Assembly: GCF_003711225.1 (NCBI RefSeq)
Contig: NZ_CP031030.1
Coordinates: forward strand, 5,580,001 to 5,644,000
DNA from: Runella sp. SP2
Lineage (GTDB): Bacteria; Bacteroidota; Bacteroidia; Cytophagales; Spirosomataceae
Length of the DNA: 64,000 nt
Direction of reading: 5' to 3'
Position numbers and translations under genes: made by a program. Position 1 is the stretch's first letter. Each line of letters begins with the position of its first letter. The notes below the pieces were generated by a model that did no database searches, was not told the DNA's origin, and was given only the letters and a program-made list of their open reading frames with translations. Below, one piece after another: positions 42,278 to 52,134 of the stretch.

Positions 42278-44686
42278 TTATTCGACTTTTATCGAATGCG
42301 TAGGGTTTGATAATGAAGCTTTTATGGTTTGCACACTTACCAGAAGAATGATGACAATTCCGAAACTTCCTGCCACAAACGCAAACGATGTCCAGCTCAT
42401 TTCGACCCGATAGGCGTAGCTTTGAAGCCAATTTTTCATACTCACAAACACCAACGGAAACGCGACTGCCATCGCCAAGGCCGCTACCACCAAAAACTCC
42501 CGCAAAAACAAGCCCACCAAACTCGCAGGCGAAGCGCCCAAGACCTTACGAATTCCGAGTTCTTTGGTACGACGCGTCACACTGAGCGACACCATGCCGA
42601 TGACTCCTAACAATACAATGATAATGGCCAACAAGGTAGCCGTGTGGGCAGCTTTTTTGAGGCGAATTTCGGTTTGGTAGAGCTTTTGAAGCATGTCGTC
42701 CAAAAACTTATACTCAAAAGGAGCGCCAGGGAGTAATTCTCGCCATTTGTGTTCTACCGCCGCAACACCCGCTGCCACGGTAGCAGGCCGCAATTTGAAC
42801 GAAAAGTAGCGATAGTTATTCAGGGTTTTGAGGTGAACGAAGGCCAATGCTCCCACTTGGTCGCGCATGGATTGAAAATGAAAATCTTTGGTGACGCCCA
42901 CGATGTGAAAAATTTGTCCAAACCCTACCAAACGCACTTGCTGACCAAGGGCATTTTCGGGCGTAAAGCCGAGTTTTTTAGCCGCCGATTGGTTGATGAC
43001 GAGCGGTACTTGAGCACCTATTGCTGGATTTTGCCCAAAATAAATCCCGCTCGCCATCGGAATTTGGTAAGTTTGGGCGTAATGTTCGTCGGTTTGCAAC
43101 ACAGGCATAAACGTCGCTTGAGTAGAATCCTGCCCCAGCTTAAAAATGCCCGACTGAAACCCCGTACGTCCGTCGGGGATTTCGTACGACAACGATACCT
43201 CGCTCACCTGCGGCAAACGCGCCATTTCATTGCGAATGGTTTCCATTTTGGCCACGCCTTTCGCCGACCAATCGCGCGGGACAGACGCCCACACAATCGC
43301 CTCTTTGGAGTATCCCAGTTCTTTATCGAAGAAATAATTGACCTGATTCGTGATAATCACTGCCGCTCCAAACACAAACATCGCCACCGAAAACTGACCT
43401 ACCATGAGCGAATATTTAAAAAGGCGGTTTTCTTTCACGTTTTTGAGCTTGCCTTTGATGGACTCCACCGAGGGCAAAGAAGAAAGCACAAACGCAGGAT
43501 ATGCTCCCGCCAAGCCACCTACAAGTACCCCTAAACCGATGCCTGCCGACAAAAAAGCCAATGGGGCATCAGAAAAATGAAGGAGCTCTTTTCCCAAAAA
43601 CTCACTAAACGATGGTCGTAAAAGTTCGTACAAGCCCCACGAAACAACCGTGCTGAACAGGGCCAAAATGGTTGATTCGGCCAAAAACTGCCGCATCAAT
43701 TGGGTTTTTGTACTTCCAAGCGACTTCCGAACGCCAATTTCCTTGAGACGTGCCGCCGAGCCACCCATCGAAAGGTTGACGAAATTGACCACGGCCATCA
43801 GCAAAATAAAAAACGCAACCAAGCTCAAGGTAAGTATTGTCTTGTTCACGAGTCCGTTGTTGTCTTCGCGGTAAAGTGTGGAAAGGGGGGTAGGAATAAC
43901 TTCGATGTTTTCTTGAATGACTTTGGACGAATGGGTGGCTATCAGCTGTGCAATCGCTCGTTTTAACGCGGGAAGGGTTGCTCCTGCTCGGAGTTTTACG
44001 TAATTGACCACATACACGTTGTCCCAAGAGGTGATAGCTCCGTCGCGGCCAAAGAAGGCCAAGCTCCTCAGCGGAAGTAAGATGGGGGTTTCGCTCGACA
44101 CAAATTGCGTCACGGAATTGTAGGGGATATTGGCCAAAACACCTGACACCATGAAATCGCGGCGCTCGCCCGAAAATGACTCAATTTGAAGCGTTTGGCC
44201 CACGACGTTGGTTTTTCCGAAATATTTCAAGGCCGTTTTTTGCGAAATCACCACCGAATTGGGCTGACTCAAGGCTGTTTTGGGGTCGCCGTCCAACAAC
44301 GGAAAACCGTACATCGACAAAAGTGTAGAATCTCCCAGCTGAAGGTCTTCTCGGAAATTTTTGTCACCCTTTGACACCACCGATGTCACACCATCAAAGT
44401 GATAATAGTCTTCTACCAACGAAGGGAAATTTTCTTTCAAAGCCTTGGCCAGCGGCGCAATGGTCGTGATTTCGATGCCCATGTTGGGCTGTTTCCATTT
44501 CGATTTGAGAATGTACTGTCGGTCGAGGTCTTTTAGTTCGGCGTTCACCCGCCATTCTCCCCAAACGTAGCTTCCCATCAGCATCGTAAAGGTAATGCCC
44601 ACTGAAAGCCCAAAGACGTTGATGATAGCGTATAACTTGTTCTTTTTCAGGCTGCGCCAGCCGATTTTGAAGTAATTCTGAAGCAT
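42278..44686 (-). CDS. MacB/FtsX-type ABC permease, paralogue 2
   Basis: The 802-residue permease has the double-FtsX layout, but is the most divergent of the array. The first helix follows MLQNYFKIGWRSLKKNK, the first coupling motif is ARLKEIGVRKSLGSTK, and the second is RRTKELGIRKVLGASP. It has GVTKDFHFQSMR in the second periplasmic domain, lacks the DIHL motif of the first (it has STLYRED there), and ends NPTHSIKVE instead of NPVKSLKSE. It is the last permease of the array in transcription order, separated from the previous one by 118 bases that hold a palindrome. Confidence 0.88.
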   Translation of the reverse strand: MLQNYFKIGWRSLKKNKLYAIINVFGLSVGITFTMLMGSYVWGEWRVNAELKDLDRQYILKSKWKQPNMGIEITTIAPLAKALKENFPSLVEDYYHFDGVTSVVSKGDKNFREDLQLGDSTLLSMYGFPLLDGDPKTALSQPNSVVISQKTALKYFGKTNVVGQTLQIESFSGERRDFMVSGVLANIPYNSVTQFVSSETPILLPLRSLAFFGRDGAITSWDNVYVVNYVKLRAGATLPALKRAIAQLIATHSSKVIQENIEVIPTPLSTLYREDNNGLVNKTILTLSLVAFFILLMAVVNFVNLSMGGSAARLKEIGVRKSLGSTKTQLMRQFLAESTILALFSTVVSWGLYELLRPSFSEFLGKELLHFSDAPLAFLSAGIGLGVLVGGLAGAYPAFVLSSLPSVESIKGKLKNVKENRLFKYSLMVGQFSVAMFVFGAAVIITNQVNYFFDKELGYSKEAIVWASVPRDWSAKGVAKMETIRNEMARLPQVSEVSLSYEIPDGRTGFQSGIFKLGQDSTQATFMPVLQTDEHYAQTYQIPMASGIYFGQNPAIGAQVPLVINQSAAKKLGFTPENALGQQVRLVGFGQIFHIVGVTKDFHFQSMRDQVGALAFVHLKTLNNYRYFSFKLRPATVAAGVAAVEHKWRELLPGAPFEYKFLDDMLQKLYQTEIRLKKAAHTATLLAIIIVLLGVIGMVSLSVTRRTKELGIRKVLGASPASLVGLFLREFLVVAALAMAVAFPLVFVSMKNWLQSYAYRVEMSWTSFAFVAGSFGIVIILLVSVQTIKASLSNPTHSIKVE

Positions 44687-44769
44687 GGTTTTGTACGTTT
44701 AAAATGGCACAGCAAGGTACGTACAAAACGCATTGACGGTCTGTTAAAAAACCTTAATTGTTTGAACAT

Positions 44770-44799
44770 CGTAGATACGTTGCATGCAACGTATCTACG
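44770..44799. repeat. Palindromic repeat between permeases 2 and 3
   Basis: A perfect 30-base palindrome with 15-base arms (CGTAGATACGTTGCA) and no loop. A near copy lies at 54472-54499. The core ACGTTGCATGCAACGT is shared, so they are one dispersed family. Confidence 0.9.
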
Positions 44800-44804
44800 G
44801 AAAA

Positions 44805-47225
44805 TCATTCTGATTTCAACGATTTTACGGGATTCATCAACGCTGCTTTGACCGACTGAACGCTGACTGTCAGCAAGGCCACCGCCAATACCCCAACGGC
44901 AGTAGCCGCTATGACCCACCAACTGATTTCGGTCTGGTAGGCAAACTCTTGCAACCACTGACGCATCAGATAATACGCGACGGGCGTGGCCAACACGACC
45001 GCGAAAGCAATCAGCTTGAGAAAATTGGTTGAGAGCATTACCGTAATGCTAAGCACCGACGCCCCCAACACTTTACGAATGCCAATTTCTTTGCGGCGGC
45101 GCTGTACGTTATAAGCCGTCAATCCCAAAATACCCAAGCACGAAATCGCAATGGCAAACACGGCAAAAATGCCAAACACTCGATTAAACTGGCGCTCATT
45201 TTGGTATTGGTGGGCAAAATTTTCGTCCAAAAACCAGTAACGAAACGGCTCTTCGGGGTAGATCTTTTTCCATGCCAATTGCATTGCACCAAGCGACGCT
45301 TCCAATTGTCGTACATTCATTTTTAGGGTCAAATATCCCAGCTCTTGCGGCGCAAAACAGTAGTAAAAAGTAGGCTTGGGTGCACTTTTGAGCGATTCGA
45401 TGTGAAAATCCTCTACGACCGCCCCTACCGTCATGGAGGAATTATTCTCGCTATTTTCGTAGGCAATTTGTTGACCAATAGCCGCTTCGGGCGACGGAAA
45501 GCCGAGCGCCTTTCGCATGGTTTCGTTGATGGTAATGGTGTTAAATCGCGCTACGCGGTCAGGGAAGAATTGATGTTTTCCTGCCAACAGCCGAATCCCA
45601 AACAAAGGGAAAAAGTCTTGGTCGGTTTCCACAAAATAGGAAGTAATTTTGGCAAAATCAGGTTTCTTTACCCAATGAAGCGGACGGTTGCTTCCCGCAA
45701 TCGTGTTGATGCCCAAACCTGGAACGATGTTGGACGAAGACGCGCCTTCAATCCCTACAACCTTTGCACATTCCGACTTAAAAAGCGCTAGTTTTCTAAA
45801 AATAGTACTGTCTCGGTTGTCTTCAGACGCAGGTACTTTGACCGACACCAACTGGTCGAGTTGTACACCAAGTTCGTGGTTATTGAGGAAATGTAACTGC
45901 TTTTCAATCACCAAAACGCCAAAAATCAGCCCCGCCGAGCAAGCAAACTGAACCACCACCAAGCTTTTGCGAAGCGTTTCGGTATTGCCCGCCACAAATC
46001 GCCCCCGCAGCACTTCCACGGGTCGAAACCCCGAAAGCTGCAAGGCAGGATACAGCCCCGCCACAAACCATATTAGGACAATAAACCCAATACTTACGCC
46101 CCAATATACCCCATCGACGGTGTTACCCGCCGATAAGTCGCGGCCAACGATGCCTCCAAACCAATCGGTTGACAGCTGCACACCTACTACTGCTGCCCCG
46201 AAGGCCACGCTGCTTATAACAAAGCTTTCCCACAAAAATTGTTGAGTGAGCGTGCCACGGCTTGCGCCCAGCACTTTTCGTACGCCTACTTCTTTGCCGC
46301 GTTCGTTGGCAAGTGCCGTTGTTAAGTTGATGTAATTCACAAAAGCAATCACCAATATCACCAAAGCAATGATACCCAAAAACTGCACCGTGCGCGCGCT
46401 GCCGTTGGGTTCGAGTTCGTAGGTAAGATTGGAATGGAGGTGAATGTCTTTAAAAGGCTGAATCACAAGTTGGATTCCTTCTTTTTTGAGAAAGGTTTGG
46501 TTGATTTCGGTTAATTTTTTGGTCACCCCGTCGGTCGAAGCATCGGGCGCTAGTTGGAAATAATTATAGTCCCAGTACGACTCAAAGTTGTCTTCGTGCC
46601 CCCGCGCGTACCGCGACGCGTACGACACCAACATGTCAAACTTGAGGTGGGTGTTTTGAGGTGGGTCTGCCACCACTGCCGTCACGGTGTAAGTTCCTGC
46701 TAGGCGACCATCTTTGAGACGCAGCCCTTTGCCAACTACCTGTTCATTCCCAAACAAGCGCTTGGCCGTCGTGCTGGTCAAAATGACCGTATGAGGTGCC
46801 GTCAGGCAATTTTGGGCGTTTCCTTCCACGATTTTTTGGGGAAACATGCGCAAAAACCCCTGGTCGGTGGCGTAATAACGACGAATATCAAAAGGCTGAT
46901 TGCCGACTACGACCGTAGCTTCGGGCGTATTGCCACAGTACAAACGAGCGTAATCGACCACACTTGGCACGGTTGCTTTGAGGGTAGGCCCTACGGCGCT
47001 GTGCGTGTTGGCGTCTTGGTTAACGACCGTTTTCCCATTGAGGGTTTGGTTATACACCCGCCAAATCGACCCCGCGTGTGGGCTTTGTAAATCGTACGTT
47101 TGTTCGTAACGCACGTACCGAAACAACAACAAACTCGCCGCCATTCCCAACACAAGACCCGCAAAATTGATGGCGGTAAAAATCGGTTGCTTCCGAAGCA
47201 AAATTTTGATGTAGTGTAGTAGCAT
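44805..47225 (-). CDS. MacB/FtsX-type ABC permease, paralogue 3
   Basis: This 806-residue permease starts MLLHYIKILLRKQPIFTAI, unlike the MLRNYLKIA start of its neighbours. The coupling motifs are ANERGKEVGVRKVLGASR and QRRRKEIGIRKVLGASVL. It has FKDIHLHSN in the first periplasmic domain and VVEDFHIESLK in the second (Glu for the usual Lys). The end is NPVKSLKSE. The first extracellular domain is rich in Thr and Val and contains NCLTAPHTVILT. It begins 2 bases after the stop of paralogue 4, so the pair is tightly coupled. Confidence 0.88.
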   Translation of the reverse strand: MLLHYIKILLRKQPIFTAINFAGLVLGMAASLLLFRYVRYEQTYDLQSPHAGSIWRVYNQTLNGKTVVNQDANTHSAVGPTLKATVPSVVDYARLYCGNTPEATVVVGNQPFDIRRYYATDQGFLRMFPQKIVEGNAQNCLTAPHTVILTSTTAKRLFGNEQVVGKGLRLKDGRLAGTYTVTAVVADPPQNTHLKFDMLVSYASRYARGHEDNFESYWDYNYFQLAPDASTDGVTKKLTEINQTFLKKEGIQLVIQPFKDIHLHSNLTYELEPNGSARTVQFLGIIALVILVIAFVNYINLTTALANERGKEVGVRKVLGASRGTLTQQFLWESFVISSVAFGAAVVGVQLSTDWFGGIVGRDLSAGNTVDGVYWGVSIGFIVLIWFVAGLYPALQLSGFRPVEVLRGRFVAGNTETLRKSLVVVQFACSAGLIFGVLVIEKQLHFLNNHELGVQLDQLVSVKVPASEDNRDSTIFRKLALFKSECAKVVGIEGASSSNIVPGLGINTIAGSNRPLHWVKKPDFAKITSYFVETDQDFFPLFGIRLLAGKHQFFPDRVARFNTITINETMRKALGFPSPEAAIGQQIAYENSENNSSMTVGAVVEDFHIESLKSAPKPTFYYCFAPQELGYLTLKMNVRQLEASLGAMQLAWKKIYPEEPFRYWFLDENFAHQYQNERQFNRVFGIFAVFAIAISCLGILGLTAYNVQRRRKEIGIRKVLGASVLSITVMLSTNFLKLIAFAVVLATPVAYYLMRQWLQEFAYQTEISWWVIAATAVGVLAVALLTVSVQSVKAALMNPVKSLKSE

Positions 47226-47227
47226 GA

Positions 47228-49645
47228 TTATTCCGTTTTCAAGGTATTGGCAGGATTGGTCAACGCCGTTTTAAGGGCTTGGTACGCTACGGTTCCTAAG
47301 GCAACCACCATCGCCACGGCCCCCGCAAAAACAAACATCCAAGCATTTATCTCGACGCGGTAAGCAAAATCTTGAAGCCATTGATTACCAAAGTAGTAGG
47401 CTACGGGACAAGCAATGAGAATGCCGATAAGCACCAGTTTCAGGAAGTCTTTTGACAAAAGCGCTACAATGCTCGTAACGCCCGCACCCAGCACTTTCCG
47501 AATGCCGATTTCTTTGGTACGTTGTTCGGTTACGAAGGTAGCCAAGCCAAACAATCCCAAGCAAGCAATCAAAATAGCCACCAACGACGTGTAGGTCAAA
47601 ATCTGTTTCCAGCGCAAATCGTCGGCGTAGCGTTCCATCCGAAAATCTTCCAAGAAATAATATTCCAAAGGAAGGTAGGGAACGTACTTTTTATACACTT
47701 TCTTAATCTGCGCCAATGCTTCTTTTTGGTGGTTGGCGGTAATTTGTACGTGAACACAGCCCGCTTGCCGACGGGTATCGCGCGCCCACACGATGGGTTT
47801 TATTTTCTCCTTGAACGAAGCATAGTGGAAATCTTTCACAATCCCGACGATATTCAATGCTTTATCTTGTTGGCGAATAGACAGGGTAAAAGGGTTTTGA
47901 CCTTTAGGGACAAATTCCCGTACAAAAGCCTCGTTGACAATGATGTTCGAGACCGTATCCAACGCATATTTTGACGAAAAATACCGCCCTTGCACCAACG
48001 GAATTCCCATCAATTGCAAATGATTTTCGTCGATGTACTCGTAGTAAGTATAGTCGGTACTTTTGCCATTAATCTGGTAAATGGTGCTGTTCCAATCCCC
48101 TGATTTGCTGGAAACTTTTTCGACGTACGGCAATTGCGCCAACTCATTTTTGAGCGGTGCGGCTACTTTTTCTATTTGATCCCAAGGTAGCCAAAAGCGA
48201 AGAATATTGTCGGTTTTGTAGCCAAGTTCGGCCTGAGCGATGTAATTAAACTGACGAGTCGCAATAACCGTCCCGATAATCAACACTCCTGCCAACACAA
48301 ACTGAAACACAACCAATGCTTTCCCGAAGGTTTGTCGGCCTGTTAGTTTAAACGGCCCACGCAAGGTTTCGATTGGACGAAAACCTGATAGCACCAACGC
48401 AGGGTAAAATCCTGCTAAAAGCGCTACCAAAAACAACAGTGCGCCAAAAAGCACCAAGGTAGTCGGTTGAAAAAGGTACGTGCTTTCGAGGTGTTTGTCG
48501 GTCAATTCGCTGAAAGTAGGCAACAACAGATAAGCCAATAACCACGACGGAATAAACGCCAAAGCAGTCAGCAAAAACGATTCTCCCAAAAACTGCGCTA
48601 AAATGTGCTGACGCGTGCCTCCCGTTGCCTTTCGGATACCAATTTCTTTGGCGCGTTTGAGCGAGCGAGCCAGCGTAAGATTCACAAAATTGATACAGGC
48701 AATGACCAAAACCAACAACGCCAACCCTGTCAAAATCTTCGGATAACGCTCATTTGACCAGTATTCTAAGCCATTGGAGGCATAATATTCGGGGTTTAAG
48801 TGGATTTCGTGCAAGGGTTGCAGCTTAAACTTCATTTCGTAGGTTTTTCCCTCTTTGTTGTCTTTACGCACACTTTCTAAAAAATCAGCGGTGTACTTCT
48901 TTGTCACGGACTCCATTTTTTTGCCCAACTGCGCCACGTTTGCTTTGGGATTCACCAGCAAAAACGTGTTCAAACTTGCATTAAACCAATTTTCATCGTT
49001 GGCGCGCTGCTGAGGGTCAGGTGAAACGAGGTGGTCGATAGACATCAACAGATCAAACTGAATCGACGAGTTGGCGGGCGGATGTTTGACTACCGCCGCC
49101 ACCACAAACGGCTTAAAAGCCGCCCCTTCATCACCGATTTGGATTAGCTTCCCCACTGGGTCTTGGCTTCCAAAATACTTTTCGGCCATGCGGTCGGTAA
49201 TCACCACGTTTTTTAAATCCTTGAGGGCTGTGCGGGCGTCTCCTGCCAATACTTCAAACGAAAACATGGTCAACACGGAGTTGTCGGCGTACATCAAATT
49301 CTCTGTAATCCCTTCATTACCTTTCTTCACGAGGGTATTCCAGCCGTTTTTAAAGCGGCAATACGCCTCAAAATCACCTAGTTCACGCACAAACGCGGGG
49401 CCTTGCGGCATCCCTGTGTTTCCCATTTTACTCAGATTACCTTGCAGGTCTTTGCGGTCTTGTATCAACCGAAAAATCTGCGGGCCTTTCGCGTGCATTC
49501 GGTCAAAGGACAAATCATCTTTGACGTACAGCATAATCAGCATCACCACCGTCAGGCCGAGGGTGAGCCCTGCAAGGTTGACAAACGAATACACTTTGTT
49601 TTGCCAAAGGTTCCGAAAAGCGATTTTGAGGTAGTTGCGTAGCAT
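47228..49645 (-). CDS. MacB/FtsX-type ABC permease, paralogue 4
   Basis: The 805-residue permease has the standard start MLRNYLKIAFRNLWQNKVYS. Coupling motifs are SLKRAKEIGIRKATGGTR and EQRTKEIGIRKVLGAGV. LHEIHLNPEYY marks the first periplasmic domain and IVKDFHYASFK the second; it ends NPANTLKTE. The first 45 bases of the gene and the spacer before it form part of a 107-base sequence repeated almost unchanged one gene upstream (52028-52134). Spacing to paralogue 5 is 15 bases. Confidence 0.88.
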   Translation of the reverse strand: MLRNYLKIAFRNLWQNKVYSFVNLAGLTLGLTVVMLIMLYVKDDLSFDRMHAKGPQIFRLIQDRKDLQGNLSKMGNTGMPQGPAFVRELGDFEAYCRFKNGWNTLVKKGNEGITENLMYADNSVLTMFSFEVLAGDARTALKDLKNVVITDRMAEKYFGSQDPVGKLIQIGDEGAAFKPFVVAAVVKHPPANSSIQFDLLMSIDHLVSPDPQQRANDENWFNASLNTFLLVNPKANVAQLGKKMESVTKKYTADFLESVRKDNKEGKTYEMKFKLQPLHEIHLNPEYYASNGLEYWSNERYPKILTGLALLVLVIACINFVNLTLARSLKRAKEIGIRKATGGTRQHILAQFLGESFLLTALAFIPSWLLAYLLLPTFSELTDKHLESTYLFQPTTLVLFGALLFLVALLAGFYPALVLSGFRPIETLRGPFKLTGRQTFGKALVVFQFVLAGVLIIGTVIATRQFNYIAQAELGYKTDNILRFWLPWDQIEKVAAPLKNELAQLPYVEKVSSKSGDWNSTIYQINGKSTDYTYYEYIDENHLQLMGIPLVQGRYFSSKYALDTVSNIIVNEAFVREFVPKGQNPFTLSIRQQDKALNIVGIVKDFHYASFKEKIKPIVWARDTRRQAGCVHVQITANHQKEALAQIKKVYKKYVPYLPLEYYFLEDFRMERYADDLRWKQILTYTSLVAILIACLGLFGLATFVTEQRTKEIGIRKVLGAGVTSIVALLSKDFLKLVLIGILIACPVAYYFGNQWLQDFAYRVEINAWMFVFAGAVAMVVALGTVAYQALKTALTNPANTLKTE

Positions 49646-49707
49646 GGTGTTTAGGTCGAATTATTCCGATTTCAATGATTTAACAGGATTCATCAGGGCG
49701 GCTTTAA
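49601..49707. repeat. Junction direct repeat, copy A
   Basis: 107 bases covering the first codons of paralogue 4, the spacer and the last codons of paralogue 5. They match 52028-52134 with only two differences, in the same orientation, 2427 bases away. Confidence 0.9.
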
Positions 49708-52072
49708 ATGATTGAACGCTTGTTGTCAACAGAGCGATGAAAAGGCTCAGTAACGCGGCTATTACAAAATACCACCCACTTATTTCGATTCGATAAGCAA
49801 ATCCCTGAAGCCAGGTACGTAGTAAATAATAAGCAATAGGAGAGGCTAGAATGATACCCAAAAAAACGAGTTTCAGTGATTCGCCTGAAAGCAACCGAAC
49901 AATACTAATACTACTTGCACCCAGCACTTTACGTATTCCAATCTCTTTCGTACGTTGTTCTGAGGTAAAAGTAGCCAACCCAAATAGCCCTAGGCACGCT
50001 ATCAGGATAGCAAAACCTGTAAAGGCAAAAATGATTTTCCCAATACTAATTTCATACTCATAAAGCTTACGATAAGCTTCATCAAGAAAATAATAATCGA
50101 ATGGCTTATCTACTTTATAGCTATCATACACATGCTTTATGACCGCTATTTTCTCCCGAACGTTGGCATTTTTTTCTAACTTGAGGTAGATGTATTCATG
50201 AAATACATCGTTTTTGTGAATAAGAAGCGCCATTGGGCGAATCTGACGATGCAGTGGAGAAAACGGAAAATCTTTGACCACGCCTATCAAGTGTTTCTGT
50301 GTTCCGCTACCAATATCAAGGGGGTGTTGGTAATTTTTGGCATTTATTCCTAGTGCTTTTGCCGCAGCCTCATTGATGACGATAGAGCCATGACTATCTT
50401 GAATTTCCTTTGAGGTAGGCGTAATGTCCCAATGCACACGCATAGTGTTAATAAATTCTTTATCAACAGGAAAACTATTTACACTGACTACTTTATTGGT
50501 GTGCAATGCTTTTACATCCAAGCTATTCATGTATCCGCCATAAATTGGTAAATCCGAGGAGGTCACAGATTCCACCCCGCTGATTTGGCTAAGGCTATTT
50601 TTAAGAGATGTATAATGTTTGTCAATACCAGTTTCGGGATCTAAACGAATCCCGATGACCTGTTCGCGTTCCAAACCAACATCTTGCCTGAGAAATAAAT
50701 CCAATTGTTTTTTGATGAGTATAGAAGCGATAATAAGTACAATCGAGATAGTGAATTGAAACACTGTCAGCGATTGCCTTACGGTTGTCACTCCCTTACC
50801 CATTCCTAATTTTCCCTTCAAAATAGAAATTGGAGCAAAATTCGCAAGGAGAAGCGCAGGATAACTCCCTGATAATAGGATACTAACCAAATAAATTCCA
50901 ATAGCAGGTAGCCAAAAATAAGGTGTCCATATAAAAGATGTCTCAATCTTGAGCTGTAATAGCTCATAAAAAACAGGTCTTAATAAACCAAAAAATAATA
51001 GTGCTCCCCCAAAAGCCAAGCTTACAAAAAGGGTAGATTCCAAATAAAATTGGACAATGAGGGATTTACGCGCCGCTCCTACGGTTTTTCTAAGCGAAAC
51101 TTCTTTCGCACGAGTGGTTGCGCGGGCCGTTGTGAGACTTACGTAATTGATGAGTGCCAAACTCAGTATTAGAGCCGCAATGATACCGAACGTATTAACT
51201 GTTCTTTGAATGCTTTTATGGGAAGCTTCAAAATGGTATTGGGGCAAATGGTATAAATAAAATTTGTCATTTTTGCTCCTGATTTTTGCTTGTTCGCTTA
51301 AAACTGACGGGATTTTAGAAGCAACAGTCGCAGCATTACTTGCATTTCTTAACAATAAATAGGTGTCAAATCCACCCGTAGCCCCAACCGACTCCAGTTC
51401 TTTGTTTGCCTGCTCTTTTCCCAAAATAGATTCGTATCTAGCACGGTCCATGGCACGTTGGGTTTCGATATCGGCCAAAAAGTTAAATTGAATCGAGGAG
51501 TTTATTGGTGGGTCAGCAACAACCCCAACGACTTCAAAAAGATGTTGTTTGTCATATGTAATTGTTTTTCCAATTGGGTCAGTACTACCAAAATACTTTC
51601 TAGCCATACTTTCAGTAAGTACCACTGTGTATGGACGCGAAAGAACAGTCTGACGGTCTCCTTTTAGTAGGGGAAAAGAAAATACCTCAAAGAAACGATT
51701 GTCGGCAAAACCAAAGCCCGATTCGTAGTTTTTATGCTGTACATCGGACATGATTTGCTTAGTGGAATAGCTACCCACTTTAATGCGGGCATAATTTTCA
51801 ACCTCAGGCGAAGCCTGCTGAACAGCTTCCGCAAAGCGATAAGACATCCATGGGACAGTATAAGATTGTTCGCCTTCCTCATGCTTGTATTCTACTTTTA
51901 CAATGCGGTCAGCGTGTTCGTGAAAACGGTCAAAGCTGTACTCATGAGCCACGTATAGCACAATCAGCAAGGTAACTGCCAAACCCATTGCCAGCCCTGC
52001 AATGTTGATAAAGCTGAAGACCCGATTTTGCCAAAGGTTCCGAAAAGCGATTTTGAGGTAGTTTCGTAGCAT
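49661..52072 (-). CDS. MacB/FtsX-type ABC permease, paralogue 5
   Basis: The 803-residue permease starts MLRNYLKIAFRNLWQNRVFS and ends NPVKSLKSE, but its interior departs from the others. The first coupling motif is TTRAKEVSLRKTVGAA, with Ser-Leu for Gly-Ile, and the DIHL site reads QYHFEASH. The second motif is standard, EQRTKEIGIRKVLGASS, and GVVKDFPFSPLH replaces the usual DFHF. To the eye the middle of the gene is more AT-rich than its neighbours. It is bounded on both sides by the 107-base direct repeat, so it is the unit that could be lost or gained by recombination. Confidence 0.88.
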   Translation of the reverse strand: MLRNYLKIAFRNLWQNRVFSFINIAGLAMGLAVTLLIVLYVAHEYSFDRFHEHADRIVKVEYKHEEGEQSYTVPWMSYRFAEAVQQASPEVENYARIKVGSYSTKQIMSDVQHKNYESGFGFADNRFFEVFSFPLLKGDRQTVLSRPYTVVLTESMARKYFGSTDPIGKTITYDKQHLFEVVGVVADPPINSSIQFNFLADIETQRAMDRARYESILGKEQANKELESVGATGGFDTYLLLRNASNAATVASKIPSVLSEQAKIRSKNDKFYLYHLPQYHFEASHKSIQRTVNTFGIIAALILSLALINYVSLTTARATTRAKEVSLRKTVGAARKSLIVQFYLESTLFVSLAFGGALLFFGLLRPVFYELLQLKIETSFIWTPYFWLPAIGIYLVSILLSGSYPALLLANFAPISILKGKLGMGKGVTTVRQSLTVFQFTISIVLIIASILIKKQLDLFLRQDVGLEREQVIGIRLDPETGIDKHYTSLKNSLSQISGVESVTSSDLPIYGGYMNSLDVKALHTNKVVSVNSFPVDKEFINTMRVHWDITPTSKEIQDSHGSIVINEAAAKALGINAKNYQHPLDIGSGTQKHLIGVVKDFPFSPLHRQIRPMALLIHKNDVFHEYIYLKLEKNANVREKIAVIKHVYDSYKVDKPFDYYFLDEAYRKLYEYEISIGKIIFAFTGFAILIACLGLFGLATFTSEQRTKEIGIRKVLGASSISIVRLLSGESLKLVFLGIILASPIAYYLLRTWLQGFAYRIEISGWYFVIAALLSLFIALLTTSVQSFKAALMNPVKSLKSE

Positions 52073-52134
52073 GGTGTTTACGTCGAATTATTCCGATTTC
52101 AATGATTTAACAGGATTCATCAGGGCGGCTTTAA
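52028..52134. repeat. Junction direct repeat, copy B
   Basis: The second copy of the 107-base junction sequence, covering the start of paralogue 5, the spacer and the end of paralogue 6. A less complete third version, interrupted by a palindrome, spans about 54418-54545. Confidence 0.9.

Noticed and set aside
42749-43534. 261-codon plus-strand frame in the permease array
   Set aside because: Shadow of permease paralogue 2; basic, motif-free product.
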